Shown: positions 25,701 to 31,409, counted from the stretch's first letter. The stretch: DNA of 64,000 nucleotides from G965232465 sp965276005 (GCA_965276005.1 OZ254962.1:2046001-2110000); one strand, 5' to 3'. Made by a program: numbers and translations. Notes: a model not told the origin generated them from the letters alone.

Positions 25701-26626
25701 CGATATAGTTGCATATGACCCGCAAAGAAAGTTTCTAACTTCTTTTTTACGGGTGCCAAAAGATGCCTTACCTGTCCAAATGTTTTAATATCAGACTCCG
25801 ACATATGGGACAGATATTGTGTTTGCTGGGCACAATATTCAGCAATATTTGCCACCTCATATTTAAAATCAAGCAAACTTTTTTCTAAGGAATCTAATTC
25901 CTGGATATACTCTTGAATATGGTTAATTACAGCATCATAAACATCATAAACTGCCAAAGATTCGGGTAAAGAACGCAAACGACAATACCGTTGTTTATAT
26001 TCATTTAAGGGCGAACGCTTTTCCTGATAGGTGTGTACAAGCGTATCAAGGGAACTTGCAACGGATGTCATATCTTGGACAAATAGGTCTAACCCTGCTT
26101 GTACAGCCTGAAAATCAGATTGGTCTATATCAGCATCGTTAAGATCGCCCCCATCATAAATATTGGCAAGCCCGTCTAATAAATTCGCCAGATGCTGTGT
26201 AGGGATATTTTTACCAATAAAGGATAATTGTTCAAGCCTATGATATTGAGACCTCTTCTTTTGACTATCTGCATTAATATTCAGTGGTATGGTATTTTCC
26301 AAATCAAGCTGTTCGCTGGATACAAGCCAGAATTTTTCCAACAAATCAGGACGCCGTATTACATAAATGGGGTCGCCTTTCTGTGCCAAGGGGCTCCCCT
26401 GAAATGCCTCATCATCAATACGCCATATTTCATTTTCAAAACTATCCTTTCGCATAAATTGTGCATAGGTATATTCTCTATTCATAAGAATAATTTCTTG
26501 CCTTTGTCCCACTTTTGCAACAACAGCTTTATTGCTTTGTTGCTCTGCTTTGGATAGGGGGGATAAATCTTGATAATCCGTTTGTGTCAACTTCGCCTGA
26601 TAGGGGTGTTTTGTACGAGAAGTCAT
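10775..26626 (-). CDS. Giant multi-domain toxin with TcdA/TcdB-like autoprotease and pore modules, plus ADP-ribosyltransferase and OTU-like domains
   Basis: About 5283 residues, one uninterrupted frame, no signal peptide. Start ATG 26626 is chosen because AAAGGA sits six bases before it; longer starts exist. Visible modules: four repeats with EW..PDG.VY..RR near residues 728, 838, 955 and 1088; an ART-like domain near 2430-2560 (Arg2449 in LYRG, Ser2488 in FSAS, Gln2534-Ala-Glu2536); an OTU-like protease near 3835-3985 (Cys3846 in GNNC, His3968 in GHFSP); a C80 autoprotease from about 4003 (His4113 in LVGH, Cys4158 in LLGC); and a TcdA/TcdB pore-forming domain from about 4340 (FINKETG, VNTLNAAFF, TVMKVQMYVQL). 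A Q/S-rich linker (about 5109-5135) precedes a final 150 residues. Known large clostridial toxins carry a glycosyltransferase as cargo; none was found here. I infer delivery into eukaryotic cells and inositol-phosphate-triggered release of the N-terminal cargo. No secretion genes are adjacent. Confidence 0.92.
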   Translation of the reverse strand: MTSRTKHPYQAKLTQTDYQDLSPLSKAEQQSNKAVVAKVGQRQEIILMNREYTYAQFMRKDSFENEIWRIDDEAFQGSPLAQKGDPIYVIRRPDLLEKFWLVSSEQLDLENTIPLNINADSQKKRSQYHRLEQLSFIGKNIPTQHLANLLDGLANIYDGGDLNDADIDQSDFQAVQAGLDLFVQDMTSVASSLDTLVHTYQEKRSPLNEYKQRYCRLRSLPESLAVYDVYDAVINHIQEYIQELDSLEKSLLDFKYEVANIAEYCAQQTQYLSHMSESDIKTFGQVRHLLAPVKKKLETFFAGHMQLYRDMHKDLGGSFPHIEEQNYEQALPVLNLYINNELQVKRIDYQNSEAQLLVWYKSLDDKATELENAIPCWFWSDTLMHVQSNRKFYDNTYGYKKNFSALPRQRVVLNQSERHAVPQDILTSLTQSGLAHFYKNSHGALRIVIPFHNQTGDTFKQNWAEFTVDTTTPIELWITAPEALQAIATGKPMVYPDTLTGQHRIIAYVPVRGLILLYADKSYVQAVASARQAYLDADDKQPITFTWNTKNYILGADIKGTNGTLEPTDYVLNHEYTDGNIQQYALLDAQTGESVAGEQSAEQGWVFKGLDTTDSTAYQTTQAYNASIKRTDSDTGVACVTDDGHMTNTLKFVYRNEIGAEIWVETGPYSAGFVFIRSLQEDKFLQTKFLNWPLSDAWVDKKTFYGVAQWSQVVEAIKKTPQTGLLIEWQDEHSNLYSSGIIPEISTTLGRSEHVLSYVEQLDKVVPLRYIDGNWFVVDTTTSRPVSDTPWQWNQEAMQFVTDSVVTEYYETITFASDSPWLSVAKAVLNASEKQQYVQWTASDGTVYTTKRRSDSYDLNAHRLVNVSGQPDLDVLQDDAGGITDSVVAVWNRGGKWFKVDPSTGQIVAGEAWLYDEVSDSLYRPTPTGQTIISHDESSTWQEVSQSVLQGQHIVEWTAPDGLVYSTERRAYFPRIRRLITVYETGKPKVYAVEYTGFQYACVIDTKTGESVAGLFVKNDDAGTYYTFINKVAAQAVIQSRSEQDEQQQELIMPARGAWLGRIAFTHQNTWQEIADAARQQKQTGKFVEWEGPDGEVYTSRRFKKTTNGHILTAVPESEEIFALKQIGEKDWVAINRRTGELDYRHVTVQDDTGALHPMVNMRQQMREVADFVMPNDGALGIDSPEGTPPNLDEKNRIITEYNKAKGSPDGQQHKFHTADYEYTIANILGVDTLTPARTGLQVVRTPYDDLGQVQGNYLLIDINSGLPVMQNNKEVSIVKGANDQFMTVMHFNQQVDKKQNIQHIATDSGDIFKVQFARQDDTGAEIWVRMEAGSDKPLLVEEKLSYLRRNADGTHFEPFVQSVVNQGFNTDIELKKIVTQPIDTGAELTSWNGVLKQIATYNKPMFKATVDGKEMVFHSDDDEGYDTRILKLQNHDQSEWVLGKRIFGHLWQEIDPNTLHYTGSLIRTDAQSGNYIRYTSPLESLWKQSFNPSYLNTPIDEQVFSREGSRRADIPFVRTYVSGMKFVPVASKPGHHDYLQGILQIANPIDTGVNVKTMFPVVTYGKESGLSQDRSFIRGFGGRLINPELLVYVYQNLDKPLVVDGDNSKTLRQHLESRYGHKLPVQNLVLMLSSGSQYYEKVGQTGQLPTVSHLDIYAPSLAEIHKTIASWGGYTNSDFSVPGIDKPSSSAVTSNRNSIYLTYNKAEQQLILYHGLRNRNAGASAQGEAGEFTNGPILSRLMGVKSIEVLSNPNLPGKRTVLDGLRRIFGTPNDERNVQLHIDEKYPIVLHVKLQDKSKHLIYIKEGAVRMVNLGVLFNPYAQILGTGTADDNFVNIDTYSYNGSYLGTDYTDTGTRNPILLLDNGDRVPVAPLLLPAPSETNKGHWQEGISYMARKLLLDGLLGIGTNRIAGSNSVSWVIDKALIVARKVLLIHYASKLRDSIVGDNEIRLGAFGDIDPQDSHFWGGITAMVMVQEVMTYMFKKIRENIPDVLSSRDRFITHYVLAALGYSAEQYMRLQTNFMLQKTAGFPRGDWDSSSDWGIPLLSSGLHGLLETLQTHNPKVDGIDLRNGALKMMQFLVDSISRGTLNALTTNDAEWTDVIGRAIMERMLVRSFDRAFLPGLQTIVQNRIDKNIGTSDPLIDQYRLTYAQENQAGDWTAKAKRSVARVDEGILKKWDDTTRTITWLPVQKIKSLWTSAMLFEPFVWHLVSYLAGASMQMSDYKKISEAILKRDLTYAQGTDSSYDALQADYENLKNSANDVDTKPHMNWDINLPPQFREWITHQKWRPNLFMVQAGPDFIQRLASAYAGEVQSGRVPQELGTFSTAFQVVIRDISLAMRGRATLEADLKKLQDAGKISAQTRNDIRRAINGYTVESNIFHYLLRYDQTGTTKNTDIVKGIGMKSQVMTDGKTSRGNPDHIITPISVLAANFLAQQVQKYGGILYRGVNTIVGYAPNTLSNPEAGEKMPDHIRQGDIITNTEMFSASQAEWLAQSFGTGIDQAQLRTDTRQKIVIIGKTSVNVTELSDLNQAEAIFTPGTVFQIDKIEGRTHGNDIGNVVYVKQINTFDWERNFYYLEKGMYDKIVQTPGQNLPIAMDPITGITYQFVTYEAEGGQTKHDKYFMPVKNYFLGWGIKQREGEVATWFRPFDSPSTPQGMRDGIYTAWVERDSFLQRHLEDAVKNVHHEHFRQEYRDIDAVELMDINQFRYEYTMQKKANADDAKLILNDPHMLEGETPISIKQQEKLLIWQMANVLRRKITLFALNRNGDGRFITQQTPEFVADTSYDGVSLSNVGDSTAYPAINIGFYEENGHKSYYINMNVNDVQPNTNVLSGTRWFKSDFETSNQNIPNGSRKFGSGAMESLVHAIHIGANGQGYGVSNPTVGNVFDTFDTVAGNRYGALVDKMRQLANFDYDLYQYALASFYDALIQDDTIDRVVTPKVLDEGTLPIQYQRKIFDQSVINTAKRPIPMTQKTAGTGDHVVNIDYVLQDEFNDLWLQTKGSQDLQYIPITLYEGFDYKSDAPNTLVFQNQDPKADVKQRFFIWDRSTQTVQSSAFVPPNAPTLKPVDHDPSGNLLIDANYNLFLSVDEKIVPVREMTGFRHLQDPTSKTYAFIDLSDTTGKSSYVWVQSVSTEDTWKQLRYVGNRPKTEFGNNVTYYEFMEHVSNTQVKVWQYRTDEQDGNRWRIKFMYAGEAPRIMGQDIVYTSTDNHGNEILKVAPIQKISDRTFIPVKASKSHRVIGQIEVNGLSISVQESQEYGKKLSFFIMMDNNIWHIDKIKDNGILEISSDDGSKQATLDTKNLNTIVQSQDFGNAFNNPKRHALLVKAEFDGKNTGRHLLEITPNTYMFVSVMSQSEQSNHIIALDEKTKKLIDFDRNTYQWTVCPTPTLSNGKYALHAYWIKGADSLSYWDPVTSGWKASFVDAQWQSGGYQFKTILNAQEFIVNNKKGTNSASLVWQGKPVVALDTSGVPFDTNNQMIWLDSDDEFYRLKQQGKNFAVTPLTNASLRDFVAEFYGVLGLKPNKDDPLVSRTIEKLKGKNITSVNDILQGNNLLHFLISLWYYSPNGNTLLYRITVRLHRPASIENIKLAHVPTKAALHIMEDSRGGLSYWHWGDKNFALQEGQYYSKPASLDEIPLITGHYYDEVDRLVDGYYNTTLLSDSVRPGNIWTLHMAGFTPILAAEIYESPDGSKKVWLPIPRNGALLIGDGSQITIAKRSPQNVIGMQKMVAIDLGSTLAYWSTENRQAKWALIPIQTHSDNKRTVKISYRTIEIASQGSGYNKEVTLELDGQPITDMDSFGDFRIKDQAEQMKQYNNFGETLSAARESVDFYIGTASGRGNNCLIHSIILATNDSVHSQYNADFVKDTANRIRKNMITEMQEMHILDPSVRVIGDTEQIDATDSHQMTALVKVLRQDRHVGSFQANDTLIIHARHGLEYQATLPEHTEDSRAIHLWYEGTGFDGHFSPILSTNRRYGFYTYYNDATDTYDRLPVYDSRLGPNSGILSALPTQTWDKPNIQDLTRLAQQGGDNSDFGYDRQYILQLNGDDAVYKSSYNLFSKHPKKTDWLQIRQGKIEDTFGWRNQTSDIGTVDTFPADGGKGIRVTLVGHTITNADGSRRFADLDLADVQKSLDALLSKFNKGDISSLRVSLLGCQLAQPQYKPTDTIPGKLAQWLMDKQGDYGIAKDKITITAREYPVRVNSAGKKEILTSDGRWIVKEDARLWDAIHKYVFAWDINSKSVIMKMPDVSIAHEIGVEVERALQDKTLTVSEKAHLAELHYQIISLVRQQLFDTPQPPAEHRNMVEKTTALLVGSIDQALTWLDKVKKLKQDNNLGANWLPLWNIPNANTPKIQFINKETGQSKLITANDPVFTEFSKNMEQKLKDFKKGVTYDRSKHKITPKDNISDADAVNTLNAAFFFQTILELSKGNNSQEMNYGELATVMKVQMYVQLTQDTFGIVEDMASLVNLVAEASKFNSRMFSRVLGVFGRVSMGINVALDVVNIVTSAVALHHSKTDAEKAVYGTQLGIAVISSGVSFGAMIAGFAGAATLSAVLGAVAVPLAGIGFAIPYLVGSLLENQQKFDQVVELFDRILDTVSNPGIHKKDGVSSITAGAAVAEIDFLKGEYKYAKVTTDSLTGGSNRTRCKTKGHYWYTYATNGPYTGDPIDVYEGFGVSETQSFNASEVDILVLPYESSSHYKLTYQAYSGDERREKPEALGKLHDHYEDRFQWGYYQACNYSLHNVQQQIHYQSLKVILDLQQRTLILPSVSNSTLRSHLHYRIHFSGGSQQIVLADKPSWVDMYNDSDGNPASVTIICDQALKKVTTKDKELHVGDFKNNIFKTIKYHNNVLTIGSQHITFNDTFKKIILEFTLDNSSAVRIQMVFDPLSAKWTTIAFIPFTKTGLNKCTNPFLNWFLADIWEGMRYSYVDDILIFANTLDSIPNSPFGTVDVVADLEKDKDRYTTVGQVKKKQTTTATGKDRFEILLTKITVPRDRFSCLWKYTWQGSIEGRLKITAQLVADWKALQSSVDGYVAGHGMVLAMEIDDTRYVDEVDDNDKPTGKVVLEETKSINFVHDKQSDTLIRYPMQWTRQDVNFSHYNIPKQGSSSQQQGSSPPQQGSSSQQQGSSSSQTTTPQQWPTYEKDSQWGLLVMAELNAFGVYVQDGDLPDTRFSPALSALTVALATDVTEVHLFAKSCDVPRIAIIGLSNTKQSVTIQLSKYVLNDFTTQRDGGDLILNHKNNNHSIRFTDALVHNNERRVSVLFSDGQSVSFLTLLTQ

Positions 26627-26894
26627 AGTCATTCCTTTCATAAAATATACAGATTGTCTGAACACTAAAACAGCGTGGAAAAGCCTATTGGATAACAGTA
26701 TAAGTGGCTTTGAAAAATAGTCCATGCTGTTTTCATAATCTATAATACGCATATTTGAAATTTAAAACATACTGCATGGATGCGGTACTAATCGTAAATA
26801 TAATATGTGGCTGTATTATATATTTTTCCGCACCGCCCATGCGTATCCTAGCGACTCCACTAGGCAGTAGATTCAGGCAACCACTCCGCAGATA

Positions 26895-27281
26895 TTGGCA
26901 ATGCTGAATGCCCCGTCGATTTTACATCGCAATTCAAAAAAGTGGACACCACCCCATGTCTGCCGTATGTATAAAAAATCCGTTTATAAAGGTCTTTTCA
27001 TTTGGGGAACAACCAATAAAATCCGTAACCCACTCACCAAGACAGTCGAAAAAGTTGCCGTCCCCCAAGAAAAATGGACAGTCCGTGAGTATCCAGAATT
27101 ACGGCTTGTTAGTGATGAGGACTGGGAAAAGGCACAGCCCAAAAAGAATAAGACCAAGGCGAACCCGACCAAGCAGGATATGGCGTACCCTTTGTACAAT
27201 AAAGTAACCTGTGCCGAGTGTGGCAACAATATGAATATATCCCATTCAAAAAAAGCACAGCAGATAAGGAGAAGTTTGTAG
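26895..27281 (+). pseudogene. Remnant of a large serine recombinase
   Basis: About 128 residues remain of the middle of a large serine integrase. VYKGLFIWGTTNK, the YPELRLVSDEDWEKAQ segment and a zinc-ribbon half-site (CAECG) are typical of the recombinase and zinc-beta-ribbon domains. The catalytic N-terminal resolvase domain and most of the coiled-coil C-terminus are missing. Similarity may begin slightly upstream of 26895. It lies between the 5' end of the toxin gene and the nucleoside hydrolase gene and converges on the latter. It is evidence that an integrative element once occupied this site. The 268 bp between it and the toxin start contain nothing else recognised. Confidence 0.8.
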
Positions 27282-27294
27282 GATAAAGGGCTGT

Positions 27295-28263
27295 TTAGGT
27301 CAATCGTTTGATACAATCGGCATATAAACTTAGGAAACCGTCCGCATCAATTTTAACGCCTGCTTGCATGGGTGTCCGGTTTTGCCAATATGCATTTGGG
27401 ACAGTGTCGTTTAGACGCATGATGGTATTGCCCCTTGACATATCGTCGGTTGCCACACGAATTGTTCCTTGTACGCATTCAAACATCTCAGGGTTTGTCA
27501 TCATGGCAACGGCAATGGCATCGTGACAAAATACGCCGTCTACGCCTAAACCTTGTTCGTAAATTTTCATGTAAAAGTCTGCACATTCCGCCATCCATTT
27601 AGCCATAGGGTTAGCGGTGCTTAAATCCTCAATCCATGTGCGGTGCATGGGGGCGGAGTATGTAATGTCCAATCCGGCAATGGCACTGGATTCATGCCAA
27701 TCCCCCCCAAACACCATATCCGCAGCATGAGGGTCGTTGTAAATATTGGCTTCGGCACTGGGGCTAATGTTGCCTTGTCTAAAAAACGATCCGCCCATAA
27801 TAAATATATTTTTACATAATTTAGGCAGGTTAGGTTCCAACATCATGGCAAGGGCGATATTGCCTAATGGTCCAACGGCAATCAAACTAATTTGATGGGG
27901 GGATTGTCGTACGCTTTCAATAATGTACTCGGCACCACTGATGGTTTCATAGGGGGTGTCCACTTCGGGAACAAACAAGCCACCCATGCCGCCATCCCCA
28001 TGTACAAATTCTGCATACCCTTCGGTCGTTTCGTACATAAAGGGTTTACATACCCCCTTATACACGGGAATATTTTTGCCCACAAATGGGGCAATCATTT
28101 GTGATAAATAGCGAGCGTTCTTGGTGGCAGTCTTTACCGATACATTACCAAAAGTGGTGGTAAATCCCAATATATCAATATCTGGATGCCCCGCCATCAT
28201 TAAAATCGCCATAGCGTCATCCACACCCGGATCTGTATCAAAAATAACCTTGTATTGTGCCAT
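27295..28263 (-). CDS. Nucleoside hydrolase (inosine/uridine-preferring family)
   Basis: A 322-residue protein of normal family length without a signal peptide, so cytoplasmic. The N-terminal DTDPGVDDAMAI is the calcium-binding aspartate motif of nucleoside hydrolases. VGPLGNIALAM, IMGGSFF and FCHDAIAVAM are further family segments, with the conserved C-terminal Asp in the last. The enzyme hydrolyses the N-glycosidic bond of a ribonucleoside to base plus ribose. The start follows an AGGAGTG ribosome site. Two GGTATGTACC-type operators lie about 170-200 bp upstream, shared with the divergent phosphatase gene, suggesting GntR control. In this island it would supply ribose to the ribokinase at 43164. 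The preferred base cannot be told from sequence. Confidence 0.93.
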   Translation of the reverse strand: MAQYKVIFDTDPGVDDAMAILMMAGHPDIDILGFTTTFGNVSVKTATKNARYLSQMIAPFVGKNIPVYKGVCKPFMYETTEGYAEFVHGDGGMGGLFVPEVDTPYETISGAEYIIESVRQSPHQISLIAVGPLGNIALAMMLEPNLPKLCKNIFIMGGSFFRQGNISPSAEANIYNDPHAADMVFGGDWHESSAIAGLDITYSAPMHRTWIEDLSTANPMAKWMAECADFYMKIYEQGLGVDGVFCHDAIAVAMMTNPEMFECVQGTIRVATDDMSRGNTIMRLNDTVPNAYWQNRTPMQAGVKIDADGFLSLYADCIKRLT

Positions 28264-28431
28264 ATTTTCACTCCTATTGTATTAAATGTTTCTGTGTTGA
28301 ATGTTTCTGTGTTAAAATTCGAAAACCGCCCTATACCATCCATACTTTTTGTAGATAACAGGATGGTATAGTATATATTCTTGTATTTCAAGAAATATAA
28401 TAAATCTGCGAGAGGGTTACCCTCAGTTGTA

Positions 28432-28473
28432 GGTATGTACCACTTGCAGATTTTAAGTATGTACCACTTGCAG
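28432..28473. promoter_or_regulatory. Two direct operator repeats (GGTATGTACC/AGTATGTACC with ACTTGCAGA)
   Basis: Two copies 24 bp apart, starting at 28432 and 28456, read GTATGTACCACTTGCAG. They lie between the divergent nucleoside hydrolase and phosphatase genes. The reverse form TGCAAGTGGTACATACC occurs before the gntR gene (33614-33630), so this is a probable GntR binding site. Confidence 0.75.
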
Positions 28474-28524
28474 AAGTTCTCAAAAAATAAACTGTAATCC
28501 TTTCTAATTCAAATAACATAATTA

Positions 28525-28788
28525 CCATAAAAATCAACAATTATTTAAAAAAATTAAAAAAAACTTTACAATTCCTATTTTATTTGTTACAAATTTGATA
28601 AAGCATGTGGTATGTACCAGTTAAAACTTGAATGTACACATTGCTCTCGCTTTGTGGTTATGCGTCAAAGACTTTTTTTGAAAGTATTTTTACCTAGCCA
28701 AAATATTTAGGGACAAAGTCATAATGGTAATACCATATTAACGACAATGTCTGAGAGAATTAAAACTTAATGAAGGAGATTTTTAATT
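28525..28788. repeat. Left arm of a ~260-bp inverted promoter-region duplication
   Basis: This stretch matches the reverse complement of 33270-33540 with scattered differences. The match includes the operator GGTATGTACCAGTT (28609-28622), CTCTCGCTTTGTGGTTATG, the run of Ts with TTGAAAGTATTTTTACC, the palindrome at 28724-28736 and CGACAATGTCTGAG. It covers the promoter region of the phosphatase gene. A candidate promoter is TTGAAA (28678-28683) with AAATAT (28701-28706), but this is weak. Apart from these elements and the pair at 28432-28473, the 525-bp gap holds a 15-bp direct repeat (ATGTTTCTGTGTTGA) near 28287-28316. Confidence 0.85.
28724..28736. promoter_or_regulatory. Palindrome ATGGTA-A-TACCAT, candidate second operator
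   Basis: A perfect 6+6 palindrome downstream of the likely promoter of the phosphatase gene. The inverted copy at 33322-33334 reads ATGGCATTACCAT. Its conservation in both arms suggests a regulatory role distinct from the GntR site. Confidence 0.5.
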
Positions 28789-30303
28789 ATGAAGTACAAA
28801 ACTTTTTTTCGTAATGTTTCTGCCACAATAATGATGACAGCCATAGCAGGTGCGGTTCTGGCCGCAGATGTGGTGGTTTCATTCGTTCATACGAACGATG
28901 TTGATTTAATGTCTAATCACAAGGGGGGGCGTGGTGGTCTTGATAAGGTGTTATCTGTTGTTAATGCAGAACGCAGAGAAAAAGGCAACAAAGCCTTGTT
29001 TATTCACGCTGGTGATGCCTATTCCCCGTCTTTGATGTCCCGTTTTGACAAAGGTCAACATATTGTTGATTTGTTAAACATTGAAAAACCCGATGTATTT
29101 GTGCCCGGTAACCACGAGTTTGATTTTGGCGAAGATATATTCCGCCAACGCATTACTGATTCTCAGTTTTCTGTTTTGGCGGCCAACTTGACCCACCCAG
29201 AAGGTGATAAAGCCATGGCTGGTATCAAAGCAACAAAATTGATTGAAATTGATGGCGTAAAAATCGGTTTCGTTGGCGGTATAGAAGAAGACGCTGCGGA
29301 ACTATCCAATGTTGGCAGATACCGAATCGGTGATGTATTGACAACGGCAAAAACACAAGCGGCGGCATTACGAGAAGCAGGTGCCGATTTTGTCGTTGCC
29401 GTTTTAAGCACTAGCTGGGTAACCGATAAAGAAGCCGTCGACAGTCACGAATTTGACCTTGTACTATCTGGTGACGATCATGATTTAGTGGCGTTTTATG
29501 ATGGTAAAACAGCACATGCTGAATCCGCTTCCCAAGGTGATTTTGTAAACATTGTGGACATCTCCTTTACCTTTAACAAAAGCAGTTGGGGTCCCCGTGT
29601 TAAGTGGCGTCCGAACTTCCGCATTATTGATACTGAAAATATAGAGCCTCTGCCTGCGGCCGCTGAATTAGTGACCAAGTTGAACGACAGTCTGTCCGCT
29701 GAGCTTGATCAAGTGGTATTTACCGTACCCTCTGAACTTGTTTCCACCAAGTCTATCGTTCGTACAGAAGAAACCTCTTTGGGTAACTTAATTGCCGATG
29801 CCACACGGGCGGCGACCGGTGCAGATGTATCGATTATCAACACTGGATCGATTCGTGGTAACAAAGTATATGAGGTTGGACACAAATTTACATATCGTGA
29901 TGTGTTAACCGAGTTGCCATTTGGTAACACCACTTTGATGCTTGAAGTAAGTGGGCAAACCCTTTGGGATGCCTTCGAAAATGCAGTCAGCCAAGTGGAG
30001 CGAAAAGCCGGTCGTTTTGCACAAATCTCCGGTGCAAAATTTAGTTACGACCCCAGCAAAGATGTAGGATCCCGTCTGATTTCTGTTTCAGTGGGGGGCA
30101 AGCCTCTTGACAAGTCTGCGTCCTATAAACTGGCTGTAAACAACTATGTATATGGCGGTGGCGATGGATACAAAATGTTTGCCGATGCCAAAGTTCTGAT
30201 TAACAAACAAGGTGGCGACAAAGTGTCCAACCAAGTTATCCAGTTCTTGCAAAGCGGACATCCAAAAATCGGCCTATTCGGCCGTGTTAAACCTATTAGA
30301 TAA
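28789..30303 (+). CDS. Periplasmic metallophosphatase / 5'-nucleotidase family protein
   Basis: A 504-residue protein. A signal peptide ends near residues 25-26 (AVLAA). A metallophosphatase domain follows (about 27-270, with FVHTND, FIHAGDAYSP and VPGNHEFDFG), then a 5'-nucleotidase C-terminal domain (about 320-480, with SLGNLIADATR, NTGSIRG and YVYGGGDGYKMF). It probably dephosphorylates nucleotides in the periplasm to feed the BMP transporter. Two metal-site positions differ from the classical pattern: HTND is followed by VDL rather than VH, and the later GHDH-type motif reads GDDHD. I recall alphaproteobacterial relatives that also lack the first histidine, so this may be a subfamily trait. 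The ribosome site GAAGGAGA is strong. Upstream lie the duplicated promoter region and operators. Confidence 0.9.
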   Translation: MKYKTFFRNVSATIMMTAIAGAVLAADVVVSFVHTNDVDLMSNHKGGRGGLDKVLSVVNAERREKGNKALFIHAGDAYSPSLMSRFDKGQHIVDLLNIEKPDVFVPGNHEFDFGEDIFRQRITDSQFSVLAANLTHPEGDKAMAGIKATKLIEIDGVKIGFVGGIEEDAAELSNVGRYRIGDVLTTAKTQAAALREAGADFVVAVLSTSWVTDKEAVDSHEFDLVLSGDDHDLVAFYDGKTAHAESASQGDFVNIVDISFTFNKSSWGPRVKWRPNFRIIDTENIEPLPAAAELVTKLNDSLSAELDQVVFTVPSELVSTKSIVRTEETSLGNLIADATRAATGADVSIINTGSIRGNKVYEVGHKFTYRDVLTELPFGNTTLMLEVSGQTLWDAFENAVSQVERKAGRFAQISGAKFSYDPSKDVGSRLISVSVGGKPLDKSASYKLAVNNYVYGGGDGYKMFADAKVLINKQGGDKVSNQVIQFLQSGHPKIGLFGRVKPIR

Positions 30304-30320
30304 AATAATAGGTCAGAAAT

Positions 30321-30368
30321 CCACCACTGAGTCCTCTTCTCTCTCTACTGGCTCAGTGGTGGTTTTTT
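30321..30368 (+). terminator. Rho-independent terminator after the phosphatase gene
   Basis: CCACCACTGAG (30321-30331) pairs with CTCAGTGGTGG (30352-30362), followed by T6. The following kinase gene probably relies on readthrough or its own promoter in the 118-bp gap. Confidence 0.93.
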
Positions 30369-30487
30369 CTTTGTAAAAGGTATGTTAGAATTAAAAATTC
30401 CTCAAAAAATAATTTAAAAAATGGGAAAAACTTCATATAATTTAAATTTTTGAATATCCTGTAAATAAAGAATATGAAAGAGTTTTA

Positions 30488-31402
30488 ATGTTTGATTTAA
30501 TTGTTTTTGGCGACCCTGTACTTGATTATGTTTATAAATTATCCGATCCCACCACAAAAGGCGGAAAAATGTTGGGAAAACATATCGGTACCTTACCAGG
30601 AGGTACCACATCCAATGTTGTGTGTGCGGCGTCTCGTTTTGGTATAAGGGGCGGTATCATCGGTCGGGTTGCCAAGGGACAAGAATACGAAATGCATACT
30701 CAAAGTTTTGATGCGGATAATGTAGACAGTTCTGGTCTGCATGCGGTCGATACGGAAAAAGGGGCACACACCATTATCTATATTGACCCTGACGGTGAAA
30801 AAACACTTATTTATGTACCTATGGAACATGACAAAATACACGACAGTGTTATCATACAAGCCCTTGCCCGTACCCGTTTTGCATATGTGATGGCCGCTGA
30901 TTTTTATCAAATTGATAAATCTAGTCTGGAAAATAGCAAAAGCACCGCACCCGCCCGCCTTTGTGTGGATGTTGATGCAGGGGCGGGAATGTCAAGTAAT
31001 GATTTTGAAAAAATCCGTCATCGGACTGATATAGTATTCATCAATGATGTTGGCTTTTTAAAGTTAACAGGGCAACACCCAAGTGAACAGTGTGTGGCTA
31101 GGTTCTTATCAGATAATGGACAAATCATATGCTGTACAGGGGGTGGTGGCACCACCTATATGGCCGTTCGTACCAAGGATGGTATAAAAACATATTCCCA
31201 ATCAGCCCTTAATGTGAATGTGGTCGACACCACAGGGGCGGGTGATTGCTTTAATGCTGCCTTTATGAGTGAACTGTTGCAGGGTCGATCTGCAAAAGAA
31301 GCATTGGACTTTGCTATGGTGGCGGGGGGATTAGCCACTGAAATTATGGGGGCAAGACAGTCTGCTCCCACTCGTAAAACTGTTCTAAAACACCTAGGGT
31401 AA
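30488..31402 (+). CDS. PfkB-family carbohydrate/nucleoside kinase
   Basis: A 304-residue cytoplasmic kinase of the ribokinase/PfkB fold. The N-terminal GDPVLDYV and GGTTSNVVCAASRFG correspond to substrate-binding motif 1. DTTGAGDCFNAAFMSELL near residue 245 is PfkB signature 2 with the anion hole and catalytic Asp. It phosphorylates a sugar or nucleoside hydroxyl using ATP; the substrate is not readable, with ribose or a nucleoside as context-based candidates. It is followed after 7 bp by the TrpF-like gene, so the two form an operon. It is clearly diverged from the other two kinases (41346 and 43164). A weak AAAGAG ribosome site precedes the ATG. Confidence 0.9.
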   Translation: MFDLIVFGDPVLDYVYKLSDPTTKGGKMLGKHIGTLPGGTTSNVVCAASRFGIRGGIIGRVAKGQEYEMHTQSFDADNVDSSGLHAVDTEKGAHTIIYIDPDGEKTLIYVPMEHDKIHDSVIIQALARTRFAYVMAADFYQIDKSSLENSKSTAPARLCVDVDAGAGMSSNDFEKIRHRTDIVFINDVGFLKLTGQHPSEQCVARFLSDNGQIICCTGGGGTTYMAVRTKDGIKTYSQSALNVNVVDTTGAGDCFNAAFMSELLQGRSAKEALDFAMVAGGLATEIMGARQSAPTRKTVLKHLG

Positions 31403-31409
31403 CAAAGAC

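Noticed and set aside
10775..26626. A glycosyltransferase domain like that of TcdA/TcdB in the giant toxin
   Set aside because: No convincing DXD-centred glycosyltransferase motif context was found in the N-terminal cargo; only protease and pore regions match.
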